Made by a program: the position numbers and the translations under genes. Under the pieces are notes generated by a model. The model made no database searches and was not told where the DNA came from. It was given only the letters and a program-made list of their open reading frames with translations. From the IMG/VR virus record IMGVR_UViG_3300042308_000168, positions 62,001 to 126,000 of that record: DNA of 64,000 nucleotides. One strand, 5' to 3'. This document shows positions 1-9,648 of this stretch, piece by piece (the stretch's first letter is position 1; every line of letters starts with the position of its first letter). Source of the stretch: a virus.

Positions 1-1
1 G

Positions 2-3000
2 GCAGCAACGACCGTAACAGTCCGTGACGAAGCCGGACTTGATAGATTTAAAAACGGTATCTTTGTTGACTCACTCAAAGACGATACACTTAGCATCAAC
101 GGTAAATCAAGCCAGTGGTGTCTAGATCCAGTTGAACAGAGCTATAGACCAATCTATACCTCAGAATCATTCATGTTCGATTTGATTAGATCATCGGGCG
201 TTGTTGCTAGAGATAGAATGGTTATTCTAAACTACTCTGAAATGCAATTTTTAAATCAGAATGTCGCAACATCTGAAAGAAATCTCGAAAGAGCCTCATA
301 TCTATTCTTGGGACAGTTGAAACTAACTCCCGATAGAGATATCTGGACCGATACAACATTCCTAGCCGACGAAGTTCTAACAACTCCAGAGTTTGTTACA
401 CAGCAAAATCTCGGTGGTACTTACACTAAGATTTCCACGACATGGAATGATTGGTATGTAACTAACAGAACTTATACCGTTCGTAACCCTGCTGGTGGTG
501 GTATTGTCTATCAAGGCACCGACTACTCTACAGCTAGAAGAACTGCTGATCAGTATAACACAAATTCATCTGTTAATATTGCTATTGACATTGATTGGAA
601 TAGAACAGGAACCGAATACGGAAGAAACAACCAGACTTCTTTCATTGTCCAGAACGCTACTGTTCGTGACGTTGAAATCGTTCCTTATATCAGACCTCAG
701 GTCATTTACTGTGAAGCATCAAATCTAAAACCAAATGCAAGAATTTGGGTTTACTTTGATAACATTCCTGTATCTAATACTTGTCGCCCACTAACAGCCT
801 CACAGTATAATACAGCATTGACCACATATAGATTTGGTTCATCAGGTCCTGTTAATCCAGGTGAGGCACTAAGTCAGGCAGTTGATGCTAACGGTGTATT
901 CATTTCATCCATTAACATTACTGACAACCTCGTAACAGCAAGTCTTCCTGCTGCTTTAGGTAATCTTCCGGCAGAAGGAACACCTATTTTTGTTGGACTA
1001 GATGGAAAGTGCTTTTTCTCTTATAGAATACAGCAGGGACAGTTTAGAACTGGTGAAAGAAAGATGATTATCGGTGATAGCCGTGTTATTATTTCTGAAT
1101 CAGGCGTAAGTCTAGATGATCCATCAGAGTCTATTACTACTGGCGCATCAGCAACATTTACGGCTGCTGGACAAAAGATGATTAAACAAAGAACTGTTAT
1201 TAAGATTCCAACAGTTCAAAATGTAACCAAGCCTGTCGATGAACAGAGAAGAACATTTGATTCCGAAACAGTTCCAAGAGATCCACCACCACCTCCTCCA
1301 TTCCCATGGTGGCTTTTCATGGGCTCTTGCTCTGCCTATTCATTCTTGGCAAAAACACCAAACAACGAAGAAGGTATGTTCTTAACAAGCGCAACTATCT
1401 TCGTGGGAAGAAAGTCAACTTCAACCTCAAGAGGTATTTGGTTTGAAGTTAGAGAAATTGACTCTGGCGGCGGCATTACAAGAAATCAGGTACCTGGTTC
1501 AGAAAAGCATTTTGAAAATATTGAGATCCCGATTTCTACAAACGGAATCGATAATGGCTTGACAATAACTTTTAATCATCCTCTTTTCTTGTTCAATGAT
1601 ACACAATATGCATTCGTTGTTCACTCTGACGCAGCCGATCCAGATACTTATATCTGGACAGCCAAACTAGGCGAGGTTGATGTTAATACAGGTGCTAGAA
1701 GAACAAGCCGTCCATACACAGGAACATATTACACAACAAACAATAATATGAACTGGGATATGGAACCTGATGTTGATATGACCATTAGATTAAGACGAGC
1801 GGAGTTCGTTAGAAACTCACTTGGTACCGCAACACTAGGTAACAAGCCAATTGATAAGCTTAGACTTGTTTCGATGAGTAAAGAATTTACACCGGCTCTT
1901 GGTGATATGTTCCATATTCCTGATAGATTGGTTCTAGATAGCACAACTAACATTGTTCCTGGCGATATCATTAAGAAGTTGTCCGGTGCAACCGTTGTTG
2001 CACAAGGTACTGTTGCATCTGTTAGCGGAAAAGTTGTTACACTAACTGGCTTCACCAACTTCTCAACTGGAACAGTTAATGTATTCAATTCAGCCAATAC
2101 TGCTAAGTTCACTAGAGTTCTAGAGAACATTCAGGTTGCCTTCGGTACACTAACTAGCGTTTACACTCTACCAGGTGAATCCGGAACAATTGCAGAGTTC
2201 TCAAGTGCATCTGGTGGCTTTGTTGTCGGTCAGGTAATTAGAAGCATTAGTGATTCCACATTCTATGCTACTATCAATGAATTGCTCAACTTTGACTATT
2301 CTACTGCAACTTATGACCCAGATGTTATCAAGTTTAATGGAACATCTGTTTCTTATCAGATTGAATCAACATCAAAGTCTGATTTTACAAGAAACACAAA
2401 GGCAATGACACCTGGTGAGCAGCTTAACTATTTGAACGAAAGAACAGTTCTTTCTATTTCAAATGAAAGACTTCGTGGTGTCAATAGATCAATGAATGTT
2501 CATATTTCTATGACAACCACATCAAATGTTATTTCGCCCATTATCAACATCGACGGAACAAATGCTGTCGCAACTGATAATATCATTAGTAGTGACTATA
2601 CAAATGAGACAAGTCCTGACGGCGGAAATATGCTCAATAAGTATATTTCAAAAACCGTAACACTAGCTGATGATCAAGACGCAGAAGATTTGAGAATTTA
2701 TCTCTCAGCATTTCGTCCAAGAGGAACTGATATTAAGGTATGGGTAAAGTTCAAGCATCGTGAAGATTCTACTTCATTTGAAGATAGACCTTGGATTGAA
2801 CTAGAAAAACTTACTGGCGAATTTAACTTCTCAACAATTTCTGAAACAAGCAGAAATGATTGGAAAGAATATCAGTATAAGATTCCTGGTGCAAACATGA
2901 CTGGCACAGGCGGCGCAATCGCATATACATCATCAACTGGTGCTATATTCGAAGGCTACAAGCAGTTCTCAATTAAGATTGGACTACTGCTAGATCCTGG

Positions 3001-3064
3001 CGTAACTGATACAGCAATCGTGCCAAGAGTTGCCGACATTAGATGTATCGCATTGCAAATGTAA
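2..3064 (+). CDS. Large virion structural protein (C-terminal part; 5' end outside window)
   Basis: The frame is open from base 2 and reads through the internal ATG at 173, so this is the 3' part of a longer gene. At least 1020 residues are present. A proline run followed by two tryptophans (nt about 1278-1311) separates an N-terminal region from a beta-rich module, and a C-terminal domain ends just before the stop. The pattern resembles the very large baseplate/virion structural proteins next to tail-fibre genes in T4-like cyanophages and rhizobial phages. That assignment rests on remembered family style and on position before the fibre locus. The exact role (baseplate periphery or fibre attachment) is inferred. 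No enzymatic motif was seen. Confidence 0.7.
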   Translation, partial: AATTVTVRDEAGLDRFKNGIFVDSLKDDTLSINGKSSQWCLDPVEQSYRPIYTSESFMFDLIRSSGVVARDRMVILNYSEMQFLNQNVATSERNLERASYLFLGQLKLTPDRDIWTDTTFLADEVLTTPEFVTQQNLGGTYTKISTTWNDWYVTNRTYTVRNPAGGGIVYQGTDYSTARRTADQYNTNSSVNIAIDIDWNRTGTEYGRNNQTSFIVQNATVRDVEIVPYIRPQVIYCEASNLKPNARIWVYFDNIPVSNTCRPLTASQYNTALTTYRFGSSGPVNPGEALSQAVDANGVFISSINITDNLVTASLPAALGNLPAEGTPIFVGLDGKCFFSYRIQQGQFRTGERKMIIGDSRVIISESGVSLDDPSESITTGASATFTAAGQKMIKQRTVIKIPTVQNVTKPVDEQRRTFDSETVPRDPPPPPPFPWWLFMGSCSAYSFLAKTPNNEEGMFLTSATIFVGRKSTSTSRGIWFEVREIDSGGGITRNQVPGSEKHFENIEIPISTNGIDNGLTITFNHPLFLFNDTQYAFVVHSDAADPDTYIWTAKLGEVDVNTGARRTSRPYTGTYYTTNNNMNWDMEPDVDMTIRLRRAEFVRNSLGTATLGNKPIDKLRLVSMSKEFTPALGDMFHIPDRLVLDSTTNIVPGDIIKKLSGATVVAQGTVASVSGKVVTLTGFTNFSTGTVNVFNSANTAKFTRVLENIQVAFGTLTSVYTLPGESGTIAEFSSASGGFVVGQVIRSISDSTFYATINELLNFDYSTATYDPDVIKFNGTSVSYQIESTSKSDFTRNTKAMTPGEQLNYLNERTVLSISNERLRGVNRSMNVHISMTTTSNVISPIINIDGTNAVATDNIISSDYTNETSPDGGNMLNKYISKTVTLADDQDAEDLRIYLSAFRPRGTDIKVWVKFKHREDSTSFEDRPWIELEKLTGEFNFSTISETSRNDWKEYQYKIPGANMTGTGGAIAYTSSTGAIFEGYKQFSIKIGLLLDPGVTDTAIVPRVADIRCIALQM

Positions 3065-3076
3065 TTGGAGAATAAT

Positions 3077-3697
3077 ATGAGTGAAGTTGAAGTGATTGAA
3101 ATTGATATTGATGAAACACTATTTGATTTCAAAGATGGCAACGGATTAGTAGCAGCCCATCGACACCCAAAAGGAAAAGGATGGGTTGCTAACACTGCCA
3201 AAGTTGATGAAGATTGTTTCATTGGCGAAGATGCAAGAGTGTATGGAAATGCTGTTGTTTCCGGTAATGCAAGAGTATATGATAAGGCGAGAGTATATGG
3301 CGATGCCACTATTACAAACAGTGCAAGAGTATCAGGTAACTCTAAAGTATATGGAAATGCAGTAGTTTGTAACAATGCAATGATTTACGGCGATGCCGAA
3401 GTTTATGAAGATGCAAAGGTGAGAAACCATTCGCAAGTATATGGTTCAGCAATTGTTTGTGGCGATGCTGATTTATCAGGTAACATTAAGATCAACTCTA
3501 ACAACATTGTTACTAGACGAGCAGTTGCTATTCTAGGTTTTGATGTTGACATAGTAATTACCGACCATCATATCACTCTCGGTGAGTATGCTATACCACC
3601 TAGCCAGATAACCAACATCGAAGGTGTTGATGAAGAATGGGCGAAGCTACTTAGCAAAGTTGCAGAATTTCACGGGTGCATAGACAATGACAAATAA
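3077..3697 (+). CDS. Hexapeptide-repeat (left-handed beta-helix) protein
   Basis: A 206-residue protein. Residues about 35-150 are a run of imperfect six-residue repeats of the type A-x-V-Y/S-G-N/D, as in left-handed beta-helix (LbH) acyltransferase-like solenoids. No catalytic histidine of an acyltransferase is obvious, so a structural or host-recognition role is as likely as an enzyme. The start is set at ATG 3077, with GGAG at 3067-3070 six bases upstream, rather than the TTG at 3065. It lies between the large virion protein and the fibre genes and overlaps the next gene by 11 bases, so it probably belongs to the late tail transcript. Confidence 0.65.
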   Translation: MSEVEVIEIDIDETLFDFKDGNGLVAAHRHPKGKGWVANTAKVDEDCFIGEDARVYGNAVVSGNARVYDKARVYGDATITNSARVSGNSKVYGNAVVCNNAMIYGDAEVYEDAKVRNHSQVYGSAIVCGDADLSGNIKINSNNIVTRRAVAILGFDVDIVITDHHITLGEYAIPPSQITNIEGVDEEWAKLLSKVAEFHGCIDNDK

Positions 3698-3893
3698 AGA
3701 ACAGAAAACAGAAGTTCCGGGTCTCTATAAAGTCTCTGAAGGAATACTTATAAATAGAGATACCGATGCTTTAAATGCATACAAGCGAAACAAGCAAAGA
3801 ATGATGGCTGTAGATACTTTACAGCAAGATATGAAGACGGTAAAAGAAGACATAAACGAAATTAAAGAATTACTAAAGGGACTCGTAAAGTAA
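3687..3893 (+). CDS. Small charged protein with C-terminal helix, tail-fibre locus
   Basis: A 68-residue protein whose ATG overlaps the preceding gene and whose stop directly abuts the giant fibre start. The N-terminus is polar. The last 30 residues are a heptad-like amphipathic helix (V-x-x-D-I-x-E-I-K-E-L-L). Function is not recognised. Small coiled-coil proteins of this kind are common beside T4-like fibre genes and may act as fibre-assembly or attachment partners; that is inference. A TATAAATA late-promoter-like octamer lies inside the gene (3749-3756) and could serve the fibre gene that follows. Confidence 0.6.
   Translation: MTNKEQKTEVPGLYKVSEGILINRDTDALNAYKRNKQRMMAVDTLQQDMKTVKEDINEIKELLKGLVK
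3749..3756 (+). promoter_or_regulatory. TATAAATA late-promoter-like motif
   Basis: Exact match to the T4 late promoter octamer, 137 bases upstream of the 1715-aa fibre start and inside the small gene before it. The phage encodes a gp55-type late sigma factor (42402-42980). Being intragenic, it could occur by chance. Confidence 0.45.
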
Positions 3894-6800
3894 ATGGCCA
3901 ACTTACCAAACGTAGCGTTCACTGACACATTTGATCAATGGCGCATCAAAACAAATCAGATTATTTACGCATACAGTGGTAATACAGCCCAAACTCGTTC
4001 TAACAGTTTATCTGTTCGAACCACGGCCTCAATCAATGTAGGCGAAATCATTTACATTGATGTTATCCCCTCTCAGAATGTTCTCGACACAGTATCATCT
4101 AATGTTGCTGGTATTCGTGTCGTAGGTAATACATTCACTCTAGCAAACGCTACCATGATTAAGGTAAACAGCGTTGCTATTAGTGCCAATGCATGGGCAA
4201 ACAATCTAGCTTCTTCTGCCAATGTTTATATCGATAGAGTAGCCGATTCGGGTAACGCTTGGTCAAATACTGTCGGTAGCTCAGGAAATTCATATACAGT
4301 AGCCGTTGGTGCTGCTGGTAATGCATGGTCGAATACTGTCGGTGCATCTGCTAATGCTTGGGCCAATACAATTGGTGCAAGATCAAACACATGGGCTAAT
4401 ACAGTCGGTAGCTCAGGAAATTCATACACAGTAGCCGTTGGTGCTGCTGGTAATGCATGGTCTAATACAGTAGGTGTTGCAGGAAATGCTTATACAGTAT
4501 TTGTTGGATCATCAGCCAATGCCTGGTCTAATACAGTGGGTGTTGCAGGCAATGTCTATACTAATTTTGTTGGAGCATCTGGTAATGCTTGGTCTAACAC
4601 TGTCGGCGCATCCGCAAATGCATGGGCCAATACCATTGGCGCAAGATCAAATACTTGGGCCAATACAGTAGGCACATCAGGTAATGCTTATACTGTAGCA
4701 GTCGGAGCATCAGGAAATTCATACACAGTAGCCGTTGGTGCTGCTGGTAACTCATACACTGTCGCTGTAGGTGTCGCTGGTAATACTTATACGGTAGCAG
4801 TCGGCGCTGCTGGCAATGCTTGGTCTAACACTGTCGGTGCTTCTGCTAATGCATGGTCAAATACAGTTGGTGCATCAAGTAATGCATGGTCAAACACAGT
4901 AGGAACATCAGGTAACTCATATACTGTAGCAGTTGGCGTAGCTGGAAACAATTATACTGTAGCTGTTGGCGCTGCTGGTAATGCTTGGTCAAACACAATT
5001 GGTGCAAGATCCAATACATGGGCTAATACTGTAGGTACATCAGGTAATGCTTACACTGTAGCAGTCGGAGCATCAGGAAACGCTTGGTCTAATACAGTAG
5101 GCTCATCAGGAAATGCATACTCTGTAGCCGTTGGAGCCGCTGGTAATGCTTATACAGTAGCAGTTGGAACCGCAGGAAATTCTTATGCAGTAGCCGTTGG
5201 AGCCGCTGGAAATGCTTATACAGTAGCAGTAGGATCATCTGCTAATGCATACTCTATAGCTGTTGGCGCTGCCGGCAATGCTTATACTGTAGCAGTAGGA
5301 TCATCTGCTAATGCATATGCTATTGCTGTAGGAACAGCTGGTAATAATTATGCTATTGCTGTCGGATCATCTGCTAATGCTTGGTCAAACACAATTGGTG
5401 CAAGATCAAATGCATGGGCCAACACTGTAGGTACATCAGGTAATGCTTATGCTCAGTCAGTCGGTTCATCCGGCAATACATATATGCTTGCCGTTAATGC
5501 ATCAGGTAATGCTTATACTGTAGCAGTTGGAGCCGCAGGAAATGCTTATACAGTAGCCGTTGGTGCTGCTGGTAATTCTTATACAGTAGCCGTTGGTGCA
5601 GCATCTAATAGCTGGGCTAATACAGTAGGCACTGCCGGTAATAACTACTCAGTATCAATTGGTGCAGCATCTAATGGTTGGGCCAACACCGTCAATTCAG
5701 CAATTTACGCACAGATTCAGAACTTAACTCTAAATCAGAACCAAGTTTCAGAATCTATGGTTGCAGCCGCTAATGGCTGGGCTAATACAATTGGAGCAAG
5801 ATCAAATACCTGGGCCAACACCGTTGGATCATCTGGTAATAGTTATATGCTTGCTGTTAACGCAGCCGGTAATTCATACACTGTAGCAGTTGGAGCAGCC
5901 GGTAATGCATATGCAATATCAGTTGGCGCATCATCAAATGCATGGGCTAACTCTATTAACTCACATGCTGGTGCAACTTTCTACACCAAGTCAGGTGGTA
6001 CAATTAGTGGCGATGTTACCGTAACTGGCAACCTTGTCATCGCTGGACAGACAACATACGCCAATACACAAACACTAATGGTTGGCGATAATATCATTGT
6101 TCTAAACGCTGACTGGTTCGGTTCTGTTATTCCTACAGAAGATGCTGGTATCGAAGTTAATCGTGGTCTAACTTCAAATGCTGTCTCTGTTCTATGGAAC
6201 GAAACCTTAAACAGATGGACACTTAATGACGGTACAGGCAACTATGGTATTGCAACCAATACCCATGTTGAGAGTGCTAATGCTTGGGCCGCTGGAAGCA
6301 TTCAGCTTACCGCAGTTAGTGCCAATACACTAGCCGGTAGAATGGCTAACAGTGCTAATAACTGGGCTAATACCAAGATTGGTGCCGTTACAAGTAATAG
6401 CACCTCAAGAATTTGGGCTAACAATACCACCGATGCATCAAGCAATGAACTTGTATTCATTGACCTTGCTCAGTCAGGTGTTACAGCAACCACATATGGT
6501 AGTGCTACTGTTACTCCAGTATTTACAGTCGATGCTTACGGTCGTATTACATCATCAGCTAATGTTACATCGATTGTTCCAATCTCATCTGGTGTATCTG
6601 GACTAGGAACTGGTGTATCAACTGCACTAGCTACCTCTGTAGGTACTGCCGGAGCATTCGTCACCAATGGTGGTGCTCTCGGTACACCATCAAGTGGTAA
6701 CCTAGGAAACTGTACCTTCCCAACTCTAAACCAGAACACAACTGGTTCCGCTGGATCATTGACAACTGCCAGAACCCTAACTGTTGGTTCAACTGGCAAG

Positions 6801-9041
6801 ACATTCAATGGCACTGCCGATGTTTCTTGGACACTATCTGAAATTGGTGTTATTGGTGTCGCTGCGGCTGCTAATAACTGGGCCAATACTAAGATTGCTG
6901 CTGTTACAAGCAATAACACTACTAGAATTTGGGCCAATAATGTTGTTGATGCCTCAAGTAATGAACTTGTATTCGTTGATCTTGCAACATCTGGTGTTGC
7001 TGCCGGTACATACGGCGGAGCTTCAACCATACCATCATACACTGTAGATGCTTATGGAAGAATTACATCAGCATCTAATATTACAGCATCTATTCCAATC
7101 TCTACCGGTGTATCTGGACTTGGTACCGGTGTTGCTACTGCACTAGCTACCGCAGTTGGCTCAGCCGGTGCGTTTGTTACAAATGGTGGTGCGCTAGGCA
7201 CACCATCTTCTGGTACATTAATAAACTGTACCTTCCCGACACTAAATCAGAACACAACTGGTTCAGCAGGCACACTAACAACAGCAAGAAATATTAACGG
7301 AACTGCATTTAATGGTTCTGCTGATATCACCACTGCCAATTGGGGTACTGCTAGAACTATTACAATTGGTGATACTGGCAAATCAGTTAATGGTTCAGGA
7401 AACTATACTTGGACACTATCTGAAATGGGTGTTGCTGCAAATGATGCCACTGTCAATGTTGGTACTACATCAATCGTATTGAATAGAGCCTCAGCAGCGC
7501 AGTCACTAACTGGTATCACCTCCATTGATGGTTCGGCTGCTAAACTAACTACAGCAAGAGCCATCAATGGTACTAATTTTGATGGTACTGCTGCTATTAC
7601 TACCGCAACATGGGGTACTGCTAGAACAATCACCATTGGATCGACCGGTAAGTCTGTCGATGGATCGGCCGCTGTATCATGGACAGTAGCAGAAATTGGT
7701 GCAGCAGCCGTTGGTGCAACCACTTATGTTGGTACTACCGCTATTACACTTAATAGAGCATCCGCAGCACAGTCATTGACCGGCATCACCTCTATTGATG
7801 GTTCCGCTGCATCATTGACAACCGCTAGAAACATCAATGGTACAGCGTTCAATGGTACGGGTAATATCACCACTACCACTTGGGGTACTTCTAGAACAAT
7901 CACCCTCGGCGATACTGCAAAATCTGTTGATGGTTCAGGCAACTATACTTGGACACATAGCGAAATGGGTGTGGCCGCTAACGATTCTACTGTCAATGTT
8001 GGTACTACTTCAATAGTATTAAATAGAGCATCGGCAGCGCAGTCACTAACTGGTATTACATCTATTGATGGTTCAGCCGCTACACTAACAACCGCTAGAA
8101 ACATTAACGGTACTGCATTCAATGGATCGGCAGCAATTACTACTGCCACATGGGGTACTGCAAGAACCATTACAATTGGATCGACCGGTAAGTCTGTTGA
8201 TGGTTCTGCCGCAGTATCTTGGTCATTGGCCGAAATTGGTGCTGCCGCTGTAGGAGCAACTACTTATGTTGGTACTACTGCCATCACACTCAATAGAGCA
8301 TCAGCCGCACAATCGCTAACCGGTATCACTTCAATTGATGGATCGGCTGCTACATTAACAACAGCAAGAAATATTAACGGTACAGCCTTTAACGGTTCTG
8401 CTGCTATTACTACCGCTACATGGGGAACTGCCAGAACAATCACTATCGGTTCAACCGGAAAGAGCGTGGATGGTTCTGCTGCTGTTTCATGGTCACTAGC
8501 CGAAATTGGTGCTGCCGCTGTAGGAGCAACCACTTATGTTGGTACTACCGCCATTGCTCTTAATAGAGCCTCGGCTGCACAGTCACTAACTGGTATTACT
8601 AGTATTGACGGATCGGCTGTTACATTTACTAGCACAACTCAAAATTCACAGTTTAACTCAATCGGTGTTGGTACCGCTGGTTCTGGAACTGCTGGTCAGA
8701 TTAGAGCAACAAACGATATTACAGCATTCTATTCATCCGATGCTTCATTGAAGGAGAATGTTAAGACTATCGATAATGCTCTTGCCAAGATCGAAAAGAT
8801 CAATGGTGTTGAGTTTGATTGGACAGACGCCTTCATTGAAGCCCAAGGTGGTGAAGATGATTACTTTGTTCGCAAGCATGATATTGGTGTTATCGCTCAA
8901 GAGATTGAAGCAGTTCTTCCAGAAGTTGTTGCAACTAGAGAAGACGGAATCAAAGCAGTCAAGTATGATCGTATTGTTCCGCTTCTAATTGAAGCAATCA
9001 AAGAACTAAAGACCGAGCTAGATGAGCTAAAAGCTAAATAA
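3894..9041 (+). CDS. Giant tail fibre with 11-residue repeats and C-terminal S74 chaperone domain
   Basis: A 1715-residue fibre. Residues 1-93 are a unique N-terminal, probably attachment, domain. Residues 94-687 are about 54 tandem 11-residue units of form V-G-x-x-x-N-x-(Y/W)-x-x-x. A beta-type module follows (about 688-780), then fibre-shaft modules, then near-identical ~90-residue repeats (about 1130-1580, with T-A-R-x-I and S-I-D-G motifs). The last ~101 residues are a Peptidase S74 intramolecular chaperone starting at S1615-D (S-D-x-S-L-K-E-N) and ending in a helix. In this family the domain trimerises the fibre and then cuts itself off before that serine. The gene starts directly after the 68-aa gene. 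Receptor binding is inferred from family and context. Confidence 0.9.
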   Translation: MANLPNVAFTDTFDQWRIKTNQIIYAYSGNTAQTRSNSLSVRTTASINVGEIIYIDVIPSQNVLDTVSSNVAGIRVVGNTFTLANATMIKVNSVAISANAWANNLASSANVYIDRVADSGNAWSNTVGSSGNSYTVAVGAAGNAWSNTVGASANAWANTIGARSNTWANTVGSSGNSYTVAVGAAGNAWSNTVGVAGNAYTVFVGSSANAWSNTVGVAGNVYTNFVGASGNAWSNTVGASANAWANTIGARSNTWANTVGTSGNAYTVAVGASGNSYTVAVGAAGNSYTVAVGVAGNTYTVAVGAAGNAWSNTVGASANAWSNTVGASSNAWSNTVGTSGNSYTVAVGVAGNNYTVAVGAAGNAWSNTIGARSNTWANTVGTSGNAYTVAVGASGNAWSNTVGSSGNAYSVAVGAAGNAYTVAVGTAGNSYAVAVGAAGNAYTVAVGSSANAYSIAVGAAGNAYTVAVGSSANAYAIAVGTAGNNYAIAVGSSANAWSNTIGARSNAWANTVGTSGNAYAQSVGSSGNTYMLAVNASGNAYTVAVGAAGNAYTVAVGAAGNSYTVAVGAASNSWANTVGTAGNNYSVSIGAASNGWANTVNSAIYAQIQNLTLNQNQVSESMVAAANGWANTIGARSNTWANTVGSSGNSYMLAVNAAGNSYTVAVGAAGNAYAISVGASSNAWANSINSHAGATFYTKSGGTISGDVTVTGNLVIAGQTTYANTQTLMVGDNIIVLNADWFGSVIPTEDAGIEVNRGLTSNAVSVLWNETLNRWTLNDGTGNYGIATNTHVESANAWAAGSIQLTAVSANTLAGRMANSANNWANTKIGAVTSNSTSRIWANNTTDASSNELVFIDLAQSGVTATTYGSATVTPVFTVDAYGRITSSANVTSIVPISSGVSGLGTGVSTALATSVGTAGAFVTNGGALGTPSSGNLGNCTFPTLNQNTTGSAGSLTTARTLTVGSTGKTFNGTADVSWTLSEIGVIGVAAAANNWANTKIAAVTSNNTTRIWANNVVDASSNELVFVDLATSGVAAGTYGGASTIPSYTVDAYGRITSASNITASIPISTGVSGLGTGVATALATAVGSAGAFVTNGGALGTPSSGTLINCTFPTLNQNTTGSAGTLTTARNINGTAFNGSADITTANWGTARTITIGDTGKSVNGSGNYTWTLSEMGVAANDATVNVGTTSIVLNRASAAQSLTGITSIDGSAAKLTTARAINGTNFDGTAAITTATWGTARTITIGSTGKSVDGSAAVSWTVAEIGAAAVGATTYVGTTAITLNRASAAQSLTGITSIDGSAASLTTARNINGTAFNGTGNITTTTWGTSRTITLGDTAKSVDGSGNYTWTHSEMGVAANDSTVNVGTTSIVLNRASAAQSLTGITSIDGSAATLTTARNINGTAFNGSAAITTATWGTARTITIGSTGKSVDGSAAVSWSLAEIGAAAVGATTYVGTTAITLNRASAAQSLTGITSIDGSAATLTTARNINGTAFNGSAAITTATWGTARTITIGSTGKSVDGSAAVSWSLAEIGAAAVGATTYVGTTAIALNRASAAQSLTGITSIDGSAVTFTSTTQNSQFNSIGVGTAGSGTAGQIRATNDITAFYSSDASLKENVKTIDNALAKIEKINGVEFDWTDAFIEAQGGEDDYFVRKHDIGVIAQEIEAVLPEVVATREDGIKAVKYDRIVPLLIEAIKELKTELDELKAK
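4173..5954 (+). repeat. Tandem 33-bp / 11-residue repeat array (about 54 units)
   Basis: Codons 94-687 of the fibre form a continuous array of 33-bp units with no break in register. Position 1 is V/I, position 6 mostly N, position 8 Y or W. Units differ mainly by synonymous and conservative changes, but many short blocks are identical, which makes the region prone to slippage and recombination. Confidence 0.9.
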
Positions 9042-9045
9042 GAGG

Positions 9046-9053
9046 AATAAATA
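9046..9053 (+). promoter_or_regulatory. AATAAATA late-promoter-like motif
   Basis: Seven of eight matches to TATAAATA in the 21-bp gap between the fibre and the next gene. It ends only nine bases before the ATG at 9063, so if used it would give an almost leaderless transcript. It may instead be just the spacer after AGAGGA. Confidence 0.25.
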
Positions 9054-9062
9054 GGAAAGTAA

Positions 9063-9407
9063 ATGGCAGAATACGCAGAACTTTACATAGACAGAGGTGC
9101 GGATTTCAATGTAGTAATTGAATTAAATGATGACAATACGAATATGCCACAGAACACTTCTGGGTATGTTATAACAAGTCAGTTAAGACGCTCTTTACTG
9201 TCCGTAAACGCCTCTGCCAATCTAACTTGCTCAGTATTAGATGGATCAAATGGCGAACTATCACTGTCAATGACGGCAGCGAATACCGCTAATCTAAGAC
9301 CCGGTAACTATTTCTTTGATGTTAAAGTTGTTAACCCTAGAGCGCAAAACGAAACAACGAGACTAATAGAGGGTGTGATTTTCGTAACACATGGCATAAC
9401 TCGATAG
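9063..9407 (+). CDS. Small beta-rich tail/baseplate-type structural protein
   Basis: A 114-residue protein. The segment arrangement (I-D-R-G-A-D-F at the start, a G-Y-V-I-T-S-Q-L-R-R strand, a D-G-S-N-G-E turn, an L-R-P-G-N-Y-F-F-D-V strand) resembles the BppU-like N-terminal beta-sandwich found in small structural proteins of T4-like phages. It lies between two fibre genes. No catalytic motif is visible. A role as connector or fibre adaptor is inferred. Confidence 0.55.
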   Translation: MAEYAELYIDRGADFNVVIELNDDNTNMPQNTSGYVITSQLRRSLLSVNASANLTCSVLDGSNGELSLSMTAANTANLRPGNYFFDVKVVNPRAQNETTRLIEGVIFVTHGITR

Positions 9408-9414
9408 GACTAAA

Positions 9415-9648
9415 ATGTCAATCATTGTTAGAACACAACCCAAGAATAGAATTTCTATCAACATACAGCAACAGTCAAATATTAAATCTGTAGGATTGTC
9501 AGGTAAACAAAACCTTAAAGAAAATTTGAGACAATTGAATGATGTTGATGCTACCAGCTTGAATAACAACGAAACTATTGTTTATGATGAGGCGAGTGAC
9601 AAATTTGTAGTTAGAGAATTGCCCATCGTAAACGGAGGAACCTTCTAA
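9415..9648 (+). CDS. Small fibre-associated protein
   Basis: A 77-residue protein. Its second half (L-N-D-V-D-A-T-S-L followed by N-N-E-T-I-V-Y-D-E) is the 'question-answer' beta motif that recurs in phage tail-fibre proteins. It ends in G-G-T-F, as does the 359-aa fibre immediately downstream, which suggests shared ancestry or duplication of a fibre end. The stop overlaps the next ATG by one base (TAATG). It is probably a structural partner in fibre assembly; function is inferred. Confidence 0.55.
   Translation: MSIIVRTQPKNRISINIQQQSNIKSVGLSGKQNLKENLRQLNDVDATSLNNNETIVYDEASDKFVVRELPIVNGGTF

Noticed and set aside
4173-5954. Collagen-like or CRISPR-type repeat interpretation of the 33-bp units
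   Set aside because: The units are in-frame 11-residue coding repeats with no G-x-y triplets and no spacers.
6536-7042. Long minus-strand open frames across fibre genes (also 8264-8533, 14867-15178, 16349-16804)
   Set aside because: They are antisense shadows of repetitive fibre coding: compositionally biased, repeated with the repeats, and without ribosome sites.
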